NCBI GenBank assembly: GCA_030141605.1
Contig: JAQGDQ010000028.1
Span: 815,501-879,500, forward strand
Reading direction: 5' to 3'
Source of the DNA: Tubiluchus corallicola
Lineage: Eukaryota; Priapulida; Priapulimorpha; Priapulimorphida; Tubiluchidae
DNA length: 64,000 nt
The notes beneath the pieces were generated by a model. It had not been told where the DNA came from. It made no database searches and was given only the letters and a program-made list of their open reading frames with translations. A program made the position numbers and the translations under genes. Positions 12,201 through 24,179 of this stretch are shown here, piece after piece (position 1 is the stretch's first letter; every line of letters begins with the position of its first letter).

Positions 12201-15200
12201 CCAGTAGTAATGTCATCGATAAAAATCAAAAACAAAAGAGGGCCTAAAACTGACATTTGAGGGACACCAGCATAAATCTGCTCGGTTTGAGAACTACATC
12301 CATTTAAAGTTACTTTCTGCTTCCTGAATGATAAATCAGAAGTAAGCCATGACAAAACTTTACCATTTATACTACATGCAATAACTTTAGCCAAAAGACC
12401 CTTATGCCATACACGATTAAATGCTTTAGAAATGTCTAAAAACACAGATCTCACTACACAACCTGAATCCAGGGCTTCATAGATAGAATGTACAAAATAT
12501 ATCAACTAATTTCTAGGGGAATCACCAGTTATGAAGCCAGACTGTTTAGAGGATAAAAGATTATTATTACACAAATGATTATAAATATGTTTAAATACAA
12601 TTTTTTCTAAAATTTTCAATACACAGGGTAGTAGAGACACTTGTCTATAATTTGATATCAAATACTGCTCGCCTTTTTTGTATAAAGGCACAACATTTGC
12701 ACACTTCCATATAGCAGGAAAAATGCCACAGATAATGAAATAACTGTACTAATAATTTACAAAATACGTGTGCTGACAATTTAAGCATCTTATTAGTTAT
12801 ACAATCTGCCCTACTAGCTTTAGAAGTATCTAAAGACAAAAGAAGATCTCTCGCAGTTTGCGCATTCGACTTGTTGTGGTTTATAGAAAACAGTAAAACA
12901 AAATTACCTGGAATTAACTAGAAAACTGCAGTAATACATAACCTGTTTTGCTCGTTTCATGGTTCCTGTAAGGCCCTTGATTTTTTCAGATTGTAGACTA
13001 GACTTTTTTTCAACTTTTTCCAAGTTTTTAGACTGACTGAAAAATGTCCAATTAAAACAAAATTATAAAAATTTAGCAGATGTACTTAAGGTTTGTTTTA
13101 GAAACTTGTCATCCCTGTTAACAAAGTATATACTCACCTAGGAATGTTCAGCCTAGAAAGCTGATTTCAGTTAGCAAGTGTCATTTAGTTAGAAAAAATG
13201 ATATTGCTTCAGGGAACAGATGTTGTGAAGTATATGAGCTACAACAAAGACCAATAAAAAGGGGCTGACATGCCAAATCTGTCTTTCTCAACATGTCGTG
13301 TTCTAGCAATTCTACAGAAACAAAGTAAAAAAACAGTGGACATAAAGACAATTAGATCAACTGACAGATAACTAAAAAAACCAAGCCTCGCTTGATCTGG
13401 TCAACAGTTTTAGCCAGGTCAATAACAAAAGTGTGATATTCTTAACCTTTGCCTCTGAGTGACCCAGTCAATTGTTGCTGTTTGTTGTGTGCTTTAAATG
13501 TATTTTAATCAGATAAGAACTGCACATATTTTGTATTCAGTTTGGCACTCTGTAATATTAGAGACAGCGTTCATTGGCAGAGTCTACAGACAGTTGTGGC
13601 ACAACTGGAATCTGACTTGTCAAGAATGATAATCATCTAAGGTGAGACATGGAATGAGTGTCTGTGTTTAGCTGTGGTCAGATGAGTGAAACATTGTGTT
13701 TCAGTGAAATAATTTACAGGGCTTAGTATGGCAGATTGATTCATCCACCTTTTTTCAGGCAATTACCACCTATTCAATGATCAGGCTCAGGGTTGTCTAA
13801 CTTTGGTTGCTAAGTAACACCATGACCTCTCAGTTATTCTTGTCACCCTAGCATACTTGTGTGTACTAATACACTTCTCAAAAAAGGAGATGCTTTTTGA
13901 TATATATGTTTTTAAAGCAAACATTGTAGAAAACGCACGATTTCAGTTGAAGCAAGGGGACAGATTTAGCTAGATTCATAATCTTACTTAGAAACTTACT
14001 GTTTTAGCTGAGGCAAAGAAGCAGGTTTAGCTAGATTCACCATTTTGCTCAGCCTCGCTTGTTCTTTTCTCAACTCCATCAGCTGCACCTTGAGTTTAAT
14101 ACGTTCTTTGTGATCAAGACCCACACCTCTTTTTATTCTCAGCATGAAGGCATCGAGAGAGTCTCCCTCTCCAGATTCCAAACTTTCTGCAAGAGGAAAA
14201 GCAAAATTTAGACTTTAACTGTAATCAGGAAACATTGTTTTAAATGCACATGAAAAGGACAGGGAATCAACATTAGAATTTATTCAATTTATTTTTTTCT
14301 TCATGCATGAAAAATAGGAACAATCACGAACATAAACATTTTTTTACATTGGCTGTGTGCATAATGGAACAGCGCACAAAATTTGGATTCTGGGACACTT
14401 GGGCCCTAGACATACAATTGCGCCAAAGACAACTGGGTCCCAACTATTTGGGTCATAGATATTTAGGCCCAAAACAATCGGGCCCCAACATTTGGATCCC
14501 AAATATTTGGGCTCCAGGATTTGGGCAGTAGCATTTGGACGTGGATATTTTTACTTCAAACATTTTTTATCATTGACTTCAGATGAAAGTGCAAGATCTA
14601 GTGCATCTTTTCGAGGCTGTGTGCAATATTTGAGTCACAGGTAAACAAGACACTAAATTTATATTCTGGTAAAGCAAAACTGTGTGTGCTTTTGGCATAA
14701 AAACGCATGTGCTGCAGTGGTGCACCAAACTTGTGCAAAATCACCATGAAGTGTAGAATGTAATAACTTTAGTCTAAAAATCTTCTTATTCATCAATGCG
14801 TCCAACTTTTTTGTTTTCATTTACGATTCTGCACGGGTAACTGGTGTTGTAACAGAAATCCTAGTTCTTGTTGTCGACCAGGGCGGTTTCATGACTACTG
14901 CACAAATGAAGATAAGCTTTAAACTTGATATTTGAATCTTAAACTTAAAATTTGCTGAGTTTTTGTATATCATACTGAATGATGTACATTAGCAGTATAC
15001 TTTAATTTTCTCTTTCGTAAATATGTGTTCTTTGAATGCTTGTGCAGTTAAAAATTCTGTTCAGTTGTAGCGTCATCATTAGCTGGGCCCGCCTGGCATT
15101 AATTAAGTCTTTAACCTATTACTTAATTATCAGAAATGCTTTGGTATTATTATAGGTCATAAAATGTATACCTTTTGCATACTTCAAAATGTGGTAGGAT

Positions 15201-18200
15201 ATGAAATATCATCCTGTCTTTCTCCAAGCAGTACAAGTGCTATATAAAATTTTCACAGGAGCACTACCTGTCTACTTACTTACCTGCTTACCTAACTACC
15301 TATTACGTACCCAAATGTCCGGGGCCGAAATGCTGGGGCCCAAATAGGGCTCTAGTACAGGTACCAGTAAACCAAAATTTGCAGTACAACAGTGTAACTG
15401 GTTGCAAATGCCCAAACACTTTAGTGGACCTTATTGTACGATTTCAAAACTGAGTGACAAATTATGATAAAAATCGTAACCAATATCACTTGCTCTGTAG
15501 TAAAACAGGTAGCAATGAGGTTATCATAAAAGACAAGATATAAAAATGTTATTGAAATAATATAAAAGGAATGTATAGTTCAAAATTTAAAGACAGACCT
15601 TGTTTTGCACGTTGTAGTCGGTCTTCAATTTCTTCCATTTCACTTTCAACTTTTACTAACTTTCCGAGCAAAGACTCGTAGGTCTCAACCATCTAAGTTT
15701 AAAAAAATTCAAAATTTAAAAAAAAATATAGCACACACATTGAATGATTCACAAGCAAGACTTACATATATTTTGCTATAGTATTTTTACAAAGTTTAAG
15801 TAACACTGCAGCAATTTCAAACCAATGTATGGGAAACATTTCAGCTGTTGTCTACTTCAATCAAACTGCTTAAGTAGCAACTCCAAGTTACTGAAGTTGT
15901 AGGCATTACTGATTGTTATTGCTGTAAAGATGTGTATAATTTCCTACTGTTATTCATAATTCCTTACTGCTTATTTAAAACCACAGTTCAAGAATTAACA
16001 ATATTGTTAACATTTGTTACAATCTAGTTTTTCATGCATAGAAATCTGAGGGGTGATCAATGCCAAGGCATCACTTAGTCAAGGTCTGATTACAGGAAAC
16101 CAGTTTAAATTAAATTTTGTGAAATCAGCTAAGTTAAAAAATGACCTTTTCTTCTTTGCCGGCTCGCTTAATTCTTTGCTTACGCTTCGCTTCGATGGTC
16201 CCAGTGCGATCCAGAAATTCGTCATCTTCACTGCTATAATAATCGTCTTCTTCTTTCTTCTTCAGCTTCTTTTTGTGGCTTTCTGTTGATAATAAAACAA
16301 AGAAATGAATTTACTTAGATACCTCAAGACCTAAGTCAGTCAACTATTTGTATAACCCATTTTTGGCAATCACTGGTTAACTATATGACATAATCTTTCA
16401 ATTTTGAAGAAATTTTAGTGTATTTGCTATGATTTAACAGTTTTTGCTCGGTCTAGAGGTTAAAAGATTGCACATAATTTGATTTTGGCCAGGAATCATC
16501 CGATCAGCTTGAGTCAGACTCCATTATAGGATGACAGAAGTTTCCTTTTACAACAGACTGTAACTTTTGAATTTAAGCAATCATTTGTGTTATCAGTGTG
16601 CCTTCACTGAACTTTTGATTTCTTTCATGAAGGAAATTTGTTTACATTACGATGAACCAACATTATAGCAGATTAAGAAACCATCAATACCAAATAAGAC
16701 AGCAAGTCAAAAACATACTGCATGCCGGAACTGCATTTTTGAAAATGTAATACCACGAAATATTAGCGTTACAAAATTTTTGTGAAGAAAAAACAAATGA
16801 TTTTTTTACCATGAAACTACATTTAGCAATTGCTTTCTGTTATTACTTATATTGCTAACCATTCCATAAACGTTGGCATAAAACACGAGAACTTAGATAT
16901 TATTCTGGCTATTGTATAACTAGATATACACCAATTACTAAATTAATGTAAAATCACTAACTTGTGCCAACTTTTACTAGGTGAAAACCTAGTCTGAATT
17001 GTAAACAACAGAGCTAATAGTAAGATGAAGAACACGTTTCGCGTGACTTGTATTGACAATGAACTCCAGAATAATGTGTTATCTTTGGTTATGCTACTCA
17101 TAAAATAATTTTTGAAAAAAAAATTATGTGAAATAGCACCGCTAACCGACCTTTCCGAATGTTTTAATTTTTTATAATTGTATTGCAAAGTGCAATGAAA
17201 TACCAGATAAAACTTTCCATTATAACATGATACGGATATTATCATTGTATCAATAGTGCAAGACCAAAAAAAGAACAAATACACATGGCTTATATAGAAT
17301 TCGTCCTCTAAAATTCAACACTAAATTGCCAAGATATAACTTATAAATTTTTAAAATACTCAGAAATTCAGCACTTACCATGTTGGGCTTGTCTTAGTAA
17401 CCCATGCGCATCGAGAGTACGACAGGCTTCTAAAGCCCCCTGCAGAACAGCTTCTTTCTTCTTTCCAGTAACTGTCGCCTCGGCATAAATAGATTCTCCC
17501 AAATGATTTTCTATTGGAAGTCTTAAATATATATAGAAAATAGAAACTTTTTATCTTCCATACAGTAAAAATAACCTTCATCAAGTATTACTGGAATAGC
17601 ATGTTTTGTTAAAGAATTTTTTTTACATTGGTGCGAAAAATGGCTATTGCAGTACGAACCTAGAAACTGTGATTAGACTCAACTTGAAACAATGCCGCTT
17701 AAAGGTTATGTACAAATATTATAATGCTGTATTAACATTATTGAATTCCTGTTTATATTGTAAATGCCACAGGCTCTGACTGATTATGTAGTACTGGGGT
17801 GAGAGCTTTGTCAGGTTGAGTCATAGCTCAAATGGTAGAAGATGTGCCACGAAAGCAAATCGTGGTTAATTCCATGTTTTTCGGTATCTCCGTCTGTTAA
17901 TTAGCTGTTAGTATAATTGTTGGTAAACATGTCATTCCATATGTGTGTATGAATGTTTGTGAAATTGTTTTTGTTGCATTGATACCTTTAATTGCTTTTC
18001 CTTTTGGTAGACATGCAAATATACCAACCAAATGTGCACGGACATTGCGTAGAGTTAACCTCAATGTAGCCATCATGTATATAGATTTTGAAGGGAGACC
18101 AGATGGGGAATCTTACCACAAGATTATTTCACAAATAAAACCGAGACAACTGGTAAGATTGAGAGTTGGGTAGGGACATAAGTCAATTTCACTGTCATAG

Positions 18201-21200
18201 TGTTGTAGTTTATTTTTTAATTTATTTGTAGTTCACTCTTACCTGACAGTAGTTTATTTGGCATAATACTGAACGTATTTGTATGGTAACAGTTATTTTA
18301 CTCCATGGATAACCAATCTAAATTAGATTCAAAGAAGGAAAAGGTACAATGAAGAGTGCAAAAAATGAAAAACGACAAAATTTCGAAATATGTATCATAT
18401 CAATTTATAAGGTAGTTTCAAATCATAAGGTATTTTTTTTAATGTATAAAGAGATTAAATTAAAACGAAATACATATTTTTCAAATCATAAGGTAATTTT
18501 TTTAATGTATAAAGAGATTAAATGAAAACGCAAGAGATAAGTGCTTCAAAATGATTCAACAACATGAAATATTGATAAGAAATCTATCTAGCTATGGCAC
18601 ATTTTTTAAATTATTTAACTCAAGTGCAGATCACATTGATGTGTTTAGGAGCTGCGCAACAAATGATTTGCTGCATTGAGTATACGGACTATACATATCT
18701 GGCCTGTCTGCATATGCCTGACAACATAAAGCCTCTTAAATTCTTCATGTCATGCAGTTAGTAGCAAATTTTAGTAGCTGACCATTTATAACATTTGCAT
18801 TGCATCTAAGTTGCAATATTTTTTTAAGATACTAGTCCATGGCACACCGGAGTCTACACACGCTCTAGCTGACTTCTGTCGCACAACTCCCGGAATCGTA
18901 CAGGAACGTGTCTTCACCCCACACCTGCATGAAGTCATTGATGCAACAACGGAGAGTCATATTTATCAGGCATTAATGTAAATCATTAACTTAATGCCTG
19001 CTGGAAAAGTACACAAATATTCCAAACAATGAGCATGACATAGTCACATGGCCTAGCTAGTAAATAACATAAAGCCTCCAATTTTCCATCTACTCAAATC
19101 ATCTTCAACATTTTATACTGTCTCTGGTCTGATTAAGAATGCCATAAGATCTAAAAGTGAACTGCAATTGAGAAATAAACAACTAGAGAAAGACAGATTG
19201 AAAGTTTCTTTATTCACCCAGCATGTACATTTTACCTAACTCATACACATAACTCCTTAAACACTATGAATTAGACCACATAAAACTTACTTTATCCGAC
19301 AATGAAATTGCTTGTTATGGGAAGGACCTTTCTCTGTGACCTCATAATTCAATTCCAAACCTGACAAAATAAAAAATCTGAAGACAGCTTGATAATCATA
19401 TAAACAGTGTTAGAAATACTGTTTCTAAGCTCTTTAAATCAATAATTTTAAGCTAAGGTACCAAAACAGCAAAAGTTGCATTATGCACTATTGCATTAAT
19501 ATTGAAGTAAGCAGAATTTCTGGTACATACACACAACATCCAAAGACTAGTATGTGCATAATCAAAACACAGCATATCAAAACTAGAATCCTTTGCCTTG
19601 AACTCAGTATTAATAACTGCAATCATACTTGGAATACCGAGTATGACCACATCACCATTGTACAGTTCACAATTCACATATTATCCTCAAACAAGTTCGC
19701 TGTTCAATATTATGTAAACAGTTACCTTCTCTTTCAAAAAATCCTCGAAGAGTTTTCTTTGGATCTTTGTATTCTCTTCGAGACGTGTCTATTAGGTCAG
19801 CAAAAGGATTTTCAGCATTCGGATCCTCCTCTATCGCATCCTCCCCTAAAGAAATCCACAGTAAACAAAATAAAAGCAATGTACAAATCAAAAACAAGTA
19901 TCAAGGAAAATGCATAAATTGGTTGCAGATCCTGAAAAACATTTTCAGAAAATTTCATACATGTTACTAACAAAAAAAAGAAAGTGACTTGAAGCATGTG
20001 ACGTGCTTTTTTTGGAAAATTTAGCACTCATGCTTTCTATCTACCTGATCTAATCATAGTGTGTGTTATGCATAAAGTAGGCCAGTTATATAAACTTGAA
20101 GTCAAGTTAGGACAAAGAATTCTATACAACAGAAGCGAGTTATGGTTTTAAGGTAACAAAGATCATGGTACTTAAGACAGCTGATGCACCCAAAGCCTCT
20201 ATAATAGTAACAACAGCAACATTCCGAAGGCCTAAATAGAAGAATTACATAACGTACCAGATTTCGCATCAAGTTTCAACCAAAATTTGCTGAATTACAG
20301 TCTAAGAAAGCTGGCATTTTCGTAATAAATATTAGTATGATATAGGTCACAGAAAAATTAACAAAGCAAGAAATACTGTTATTTAAAAAAAAATCAAACC
20401 AAATACCTCAAAGCACCTGTAAATAATAATCATAAAAACCAGTTGTAGGCATCGAACTCTAGCAAAAATAAAAATGCAAGACTGCATAGGTTTACCCAGA
20501 GGGTCTGAAGTAATTTTTTTAACAATGAGCATGCAAAAGCTACACAAGCTAAAACCCAATTACAGGACTTTAAGTAAAAATAAAGACAGGTGAGTTCAAA
20601 ACTATTTCATTCAAATTATTCAGTTTAAGAAGTAAAAGTTCGCTTCTTTATATATCACGTCAACTTTTCAAGAGATGGGTAAAATTCACAACCAAGACAT
20701 AGCTTACCCATTCCCCAATCAATGCCCGTGCTTTCTTCTATTTTGTACTTATTCTGCTTCTCTGCAGTATGATCAGCATCATCATTACTGTCATTGGCAT
20801 CAAAATCTGACTTCATATCTGCCTCCATTCTTTGTCTCACTTCTTTCAGCTGAGTGACACTAAGTTCTGATTCAGCTTCCTCATCTTCAGGTGGCCCCTA
20901 ATGAAGAAACTTATTCATTAGTCAACCTATAAGCGACCATGTAATTATGCCACAAAGTATTTTAATATATCAAACAACATTTTTCATATAGTTCGCCACA
21001 CTGCATTTTGAGGTCAAACACTCATTGAAATGACTGTTGGCAGAACAGGAACATATCTCATTATTCAGGATAATTCTCTAAAATTATCCTACATAATCCT
21101 CTGAGACACTGGTCAGACAAATACGTCACAGTTACATTTAGATGAATATGGATCCTTTACCAATAAAGTAAATACCCTCGAGCAGTATAGTAAATGAAAC

Positions 21201-22779
21201 TGGCCAGAGCAAATATTGAACGCAATTTTTATCTATCCATTCACTGACCAGTTCAGTGTTGCTTAACTTCAGTTGATAAATGCACACAGCAACCACTTGG
21301 CTCTTCATTTCACATTGCTCCAAAAGTAATATTTAATAATACAACTACTGCCTAAGAACAAGTAGTGATATGTTTTCGAAAAACAAATATTTAGTTGAAA
21401 ATGAATGAAAACATGATAAAATGCATGGTGTTAAATGTTTGTTTATATTCAGCTAAAAATCTTGATTCAACAGTATTGCTTACCCAAACTAATATGAGAC
21501 ATATTTAGAAAAGTTAGAAGTTATTGGCCAACTAAAATGTGAACAGCGAATGTGCCTAGAGGCTGAAGCTTTTCAAATTTTGAACTTTATGTGAAAAAAA
21601 AGACCTACATATTTCATTGTATAACATGTAACAGCAGGAATGTCTTTTACCTTATTTTATCTTATTCACTTATAAGAAAAACTTAACAAAGCTATGGTTA
21701 GTTTTTATCTATTATTATTGTATAATGTTATGAAGCAGTCTCCTGTAAATACAAGAAATTGCCACATCTGTCATAGGCTACATAGACTATAGTATATGAT
21801 TAGCATTACATTACATATTTCATACTCCATGTCTTACGGTAATTTGCCATGCCAACCTATCAAATTTTTTGCTCAGGCTTTTCATCAAAAACACAGTAAT
21901 GTGAGAGCTTATTGGACATTGAAATCTATTAAATATTTAAGAAAGAAACCAGTCATAAAGACATAAATTTCATCTAGTAGAAATATTTACCTGCAAAATG
22001 AACAATCTTGAGCTGCCTCCAAATTTGACGACATGACCAACATGTAACCGTGTATACATTCTCCCCGGTACTTGCTCTTTATTAACAGTTGTGCCGTGTG
22101 TACTGTCCAGATCATACAAGTAAAACCCACAAAGGTCAGTGTCATTGGCTCGATACTGCACTACAGCATGATAGCGAGAAATAGATGGATGCTCTAACTG
22201 CACGTCACAGCACGTCAGACGACCAAAAGAATAAAATGACTTTTTTGACAAATCAACGGTACTTATAACTGTGCCATTTTTAATGATCTCAAAATTATAT
22301 TTCTTATCTGGAACACCAGCCCACTGAGGTTCCTTATACGGAAGTGGCAATGTCCTGTCCTGGAGTTGTTCTGCGGGTGACTTTTTATTTTTTGTGACAC
22401 TTTCTGATGTTGCCAAATGTTCACTTGAGCATGGCAAAGTTTCTTTAAACCGAGAATCCTTGTTTAAGGAATTGTTATCTAACGTGGGTTCTAGTGGTGT
22501 CTCTTGAACTGAACTCTTGATGTTCTCAATAGTTGCTTTGTCATTGTCAAATTCACCTGAACTAGGAATTTCAGCATTTTCTGGTGGAGTTCTTTTCAAA
22601 TTTATTTTGTTTTGTAATTTTTGTCTGTTGGTGCCTAGTCTCGGACCAATCACGGGCAATTTAAACAAAATTTTATCGCTACTGATACCCGATTCCTGTT
22701 TTCTGTCACTGTCATCATTACATGGTGCAATGACACCTTCAGGTTCTGCTGTGAGTTTCACTTGCTTTTCGTTTTCCAT
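6294..22779 (-). CDS. SLC4A1AP: Kanadaptin (SLC4A1AP), FHA-domain nuclear protein, 13 exons
   Basis: Exons on the minus strand, 5' to 3': 22779-21991, 20897-20708, 19845-19726, 19360-19291, 17521-17379, 16282-16146, 15692-15599, 14186-14000, 13036-12943, 10348-10160, 9619-9278, 8866-8779, 6343-6294. Every junction is GT/AG with matching phase. The lengths sum to 2493 bases, giving 830 aa plus TAA, close to the roughly 800 aa of vertebrate kanadaptin. An FHA domain lies at about residues 160-262 (GR at 186-187, SxSRYH at 199-204, HGT at 228-230). It is followed by conserved GIDWGMGED, KDPKK..GFFEREG, a dsRBD-like segment at about 390-437 (GKKKEAVLQGALEACRTLDAHGLL), DDEFLDRTG, an acidic Glu-rich stretch, and the family C-terminus VWLPPS.QSGDGRTNLNEKFGY. 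The protein is mostly nuclear and was first found as a binding partner of kidney anion exchanger 1; its molecular role is still debated. The start is the first ATG before the FHA-containing exon. Introns carry LINE debris, a foldback pair and a CPSF2 fragment. Confidence 0.95.
6344..8778. other. SLC4A1AP intron 12, AT-rich
   Basis: This is the longest-range junction in the gene. It is supported because the 50-base last exon completes the conserved C-terminal motif exactly in phase. It contains a short G/C-rich hairpin near 7225-7255 and one plus-strand open frame at 7414-7653, described separately. The rest shows nothing I can interpret. Confidence 0.6.
7414..7653 (+). other. Unassigned open frame nested in SLC4A1AP intron 12, opposite strand
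   Basis: The frame is open from just after TAA at 7411-7413 to TAA at 7651-7653. From about 7456 it reads like protein (VAAHASVGLLAGAHDNRAHK ..., then FDLAVAGVRSTFDTIDRVVG) and is less AT-rich than its surroundings. A GTAATA sequence follows ...RVVG and could be a donor. No clear upstream acceptor with a pyrimidine tract is present. The amphipathic Ala/Val/Thr pattern loosely recalls lipid-droplet coat proteins, but I would not assign it. It could be an isolated exon, a decayed gene piece or chance. Confidence 0.2.
11400..12880 (-). mobile_element. Decayed jockey/CR1-type LINE fragment (reverse transcriptase)
   Basis: Broken frames on the minus strand together give a non-LTR reverse transcriptase: SNYRQVSLLP (RPISLLP box), SKQSGF (fingers), VFLDISKAFNRVWH (motif A), GVPQMSVLGPLLFLIFIDD (motif B) and LFADDT (motif C, normally YADD). 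C-terminal pieces follow down to about 11534 (YKIVNGICPAYLGDLLPP). Several stops and frameshifts separate the pieces, so it is dead. It lies in SLC4A1AP intron 9 in the same orientation as the host gene. No 5' end or endonuclease domain is visible. Confidence 0.9.
14375..15350. repeat. Foldback-like pair of degenerate 16-base repeat arrays (SLC4A1AP intron 7)
   Basis: The left arm (about 14375-14545) is a run of variants of ATTTGGGCCCCAAC with 14-17 base spacing. The right arm (about 15308-15350) carries the same unit in reverse complement (CCCAAATG..GGGGCC, GGGGCCCAAATAGGGC). The arms flank about 760 bases of unrelated AT-rich DNA. The arrangement matches two larger structures at 46-51 kb built from related units. 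The right arm is short, so the call rests on unit identity and orientation. Confidence 0.45.
17815..17875 (+). repeat. tRNA-like (SINE head or tRNA relic) sequence
   Basis: TAGCTCAAATGGTAGA matches an RNA polymerase III A box as found in tRNA D arms. About 40 bases later, GGTTAATTCC resembles a B box (GGTTCRANNCC) with two mismatches. The spacing is near that of a tRNA. I could not fold a convincing acceptor stem, so a tRNA-derived SINE head or a decayed tRNA is likelier than a working gene. It lies about 130 bases upstream of the CPSF2 fragment. Confidence 0.35.
18011..18969 (+). pseudogene. CPSF2 (CPSF100) gene fragment, two exons, inside SLC4A1AP intron 4
   Basis: Exon a (18011-18152) and exon b (18829-18969) read in frame as the beta-CASP-side segment of CPSF2, the catalytically inactive metallo-beta-lactamase subunit of the mRNA 3'-end cleavage complex. 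Family signatures are PTKC, YIDFEGRPDGES, KIISQIKPRQL (exon a), then ILVHGTPES and EVIDATTESHIYQ (exon b). Exon a has a fine pyrimidine tract and acceptor (CTTTTCCTTTTGGTAG) and donor GTAAGA; exon b has acceptor TTTTTTTAAG. The intron is kept, so this is not a processed retrocopy. After ...HIYQ the sequence is GCATTAATGTAA, with no GT donor and a stop at once, and no further CPSF2 exon was found on either side. I therefore call it a segmentally duplicated, truncated fragment. It lies antisense to its host gene. A divergent, still-spliced nested gene cannot be wholly excluded. Confidence 0.8.
18417..18530 (+). repeat. Tandem direct repeat, period 63
   Basis: Two copies of a segment beginning TTCAAATCATAAGGTA and running through AATGTATAAAGAGATTAAAT lie at 18417-18467 and 18480-18530 with few mismatches. 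They sit in the intron between the two CPSF2-fragment exons. Confidence 0.8.
18967..19000. repeat. Short perfect inverted repeat at the CPSF2-fragment right end
   Basis: CAGGCATTAA and TTAATGCCTG form perfect 10-base arms around a 14-base loop. The left arm starts in the last codon of exon b, so homology to CPSF2 stops inside this palindrome. That makes it a candidate breakpoint scar. Confidence 0.6.
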
Positions 22780-24170
22780 TGGCGTATCTGCACAAAATCA
22801 GCCGCAAATACCAAACATTAGTTATTTTTTTGTTTCTTTGAAGACTATTTCACATCAGTTGTTACGGTCATTTTCAATTGCACAATCAAACTGCAAATGC
22901 AAAAATATGCACCATCTAGTAATTATTCTAAAACTAGACAGCCATCAGTATAAGCGCATAGTTGCGAAATGAATACGTAAAGATTACAGCAAAAAATGTA
23001 TTTTCTGCACTGAGTCATAATTCCTACAAACGTTTATCGCCTACACTTCAGGCGGGCACATTGCAGCACGTTACCCTACAGGGATCTTTGAAAAATTGAA
23101 AAAATTCTAATCTGCACTGATTGATACAAAAATCACTAGGTTGCGTGCTTGGCTCATATCCTACTTTTAAGTAAGGTATCAACTTCCTAGATCACTCCAC
23201 AGCCAAGTGGCAACCGAGAGACAGACGGCCACAACCAAAAATCCTATAGTTGCCCACTTTGTTCAGGCAACCATAGTAACAACTAACCTAATAGCCATCA
23301 CATTAGTGCTCTTAATATAACATTACACTGACTCTGCCTTTATCAGCAATAATTAAATAGCTGTGATTTATAATAGGGTCTGATATATCAACTGGTTAAT
23401 TTGACCTGAACTCAGAGCTGATAAATAGCAGAATCTGGATTTTTTGGAATGCTGGGATACTATGCTTGAATTTTAAACCGCTTTTAGAATTTTTGAGTTT
23501 TAAACCTGTTTTGGATAGCCCACTGTTTACTGAACTATTGTTATCAAAAAATATTGTTATTTGTTGTCAAATTTTATTAAGCTGAAAACTGCGTTAGTTT
23601 CAAAATCATACTAAAATATAGCTAATTTGACTGTGCTAAAAAAATAATTTTTTTATCAAAAATAATGTTAGTCTTAATATATTAAACAAAATGTAGGTAC
23701 TACCTTATATTTTTGCACACAACTTGTGAAAAAAGCATGTTGAAAGAACTCGATGCCAAATTTTTATGTAGCCAACAATGTAGCGTACATTCTCCATACA
23801 TCAAGGTCATGCCTGTTAGCTGTAAATATTTTCCTCTGCAAAAAATGACATTTTATTTTGGAAGAGTACAAACAGGAGAAGAGCAGCACCAATTCATTTT
23901 CCACCAATTTGTGGTAAATTTGAAATTTAGTTTTTGAGCTTTAGATTTAAATAACAAAGATCTATATATATTAGTAGTTTTTATACTTCTTTTCAGTAAA
24001 TCTATCAAGCATGAGCCAACAAACCTATATTTGTTTTTAAAAAAATAATTTTGTCCAAAAGCGTGTAGCAGTTTTTGGAATACCTTATGAAATGCAGCAT
24101 ATCTGTGTTTTCAGAAAAGTTACAGTTAGCTTTCCAATGTAGTTTTCATTTCCAGTAGCAGGATGAATGG
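22780..24170. other. Upstream region of SLC4A1AP, non-coding
   Basis: This contains the presumed promoter of SLC4A1AP (about 22780-23280, slightly less AT-rich, for example the stretch around 23190-23260). I saw no TATA box that I would defend. The remainder is AT-rich, without a recognised exon or repeat. Confidence 0.4.
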
Positions 24171-24179
24171 TGTTATTAA

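Noticed and set aside
19483-19917. 144-codon plus-strand open frame
   Set aside because: It overlaps an SLC4A1AP exon on the opposite strand (19726-19845) and shows no protein family pattern.
22517-22972. 151-codon plus-strand open frame
   Set aside because: It is the antisense shadow of SLC4A1AP exon 1.
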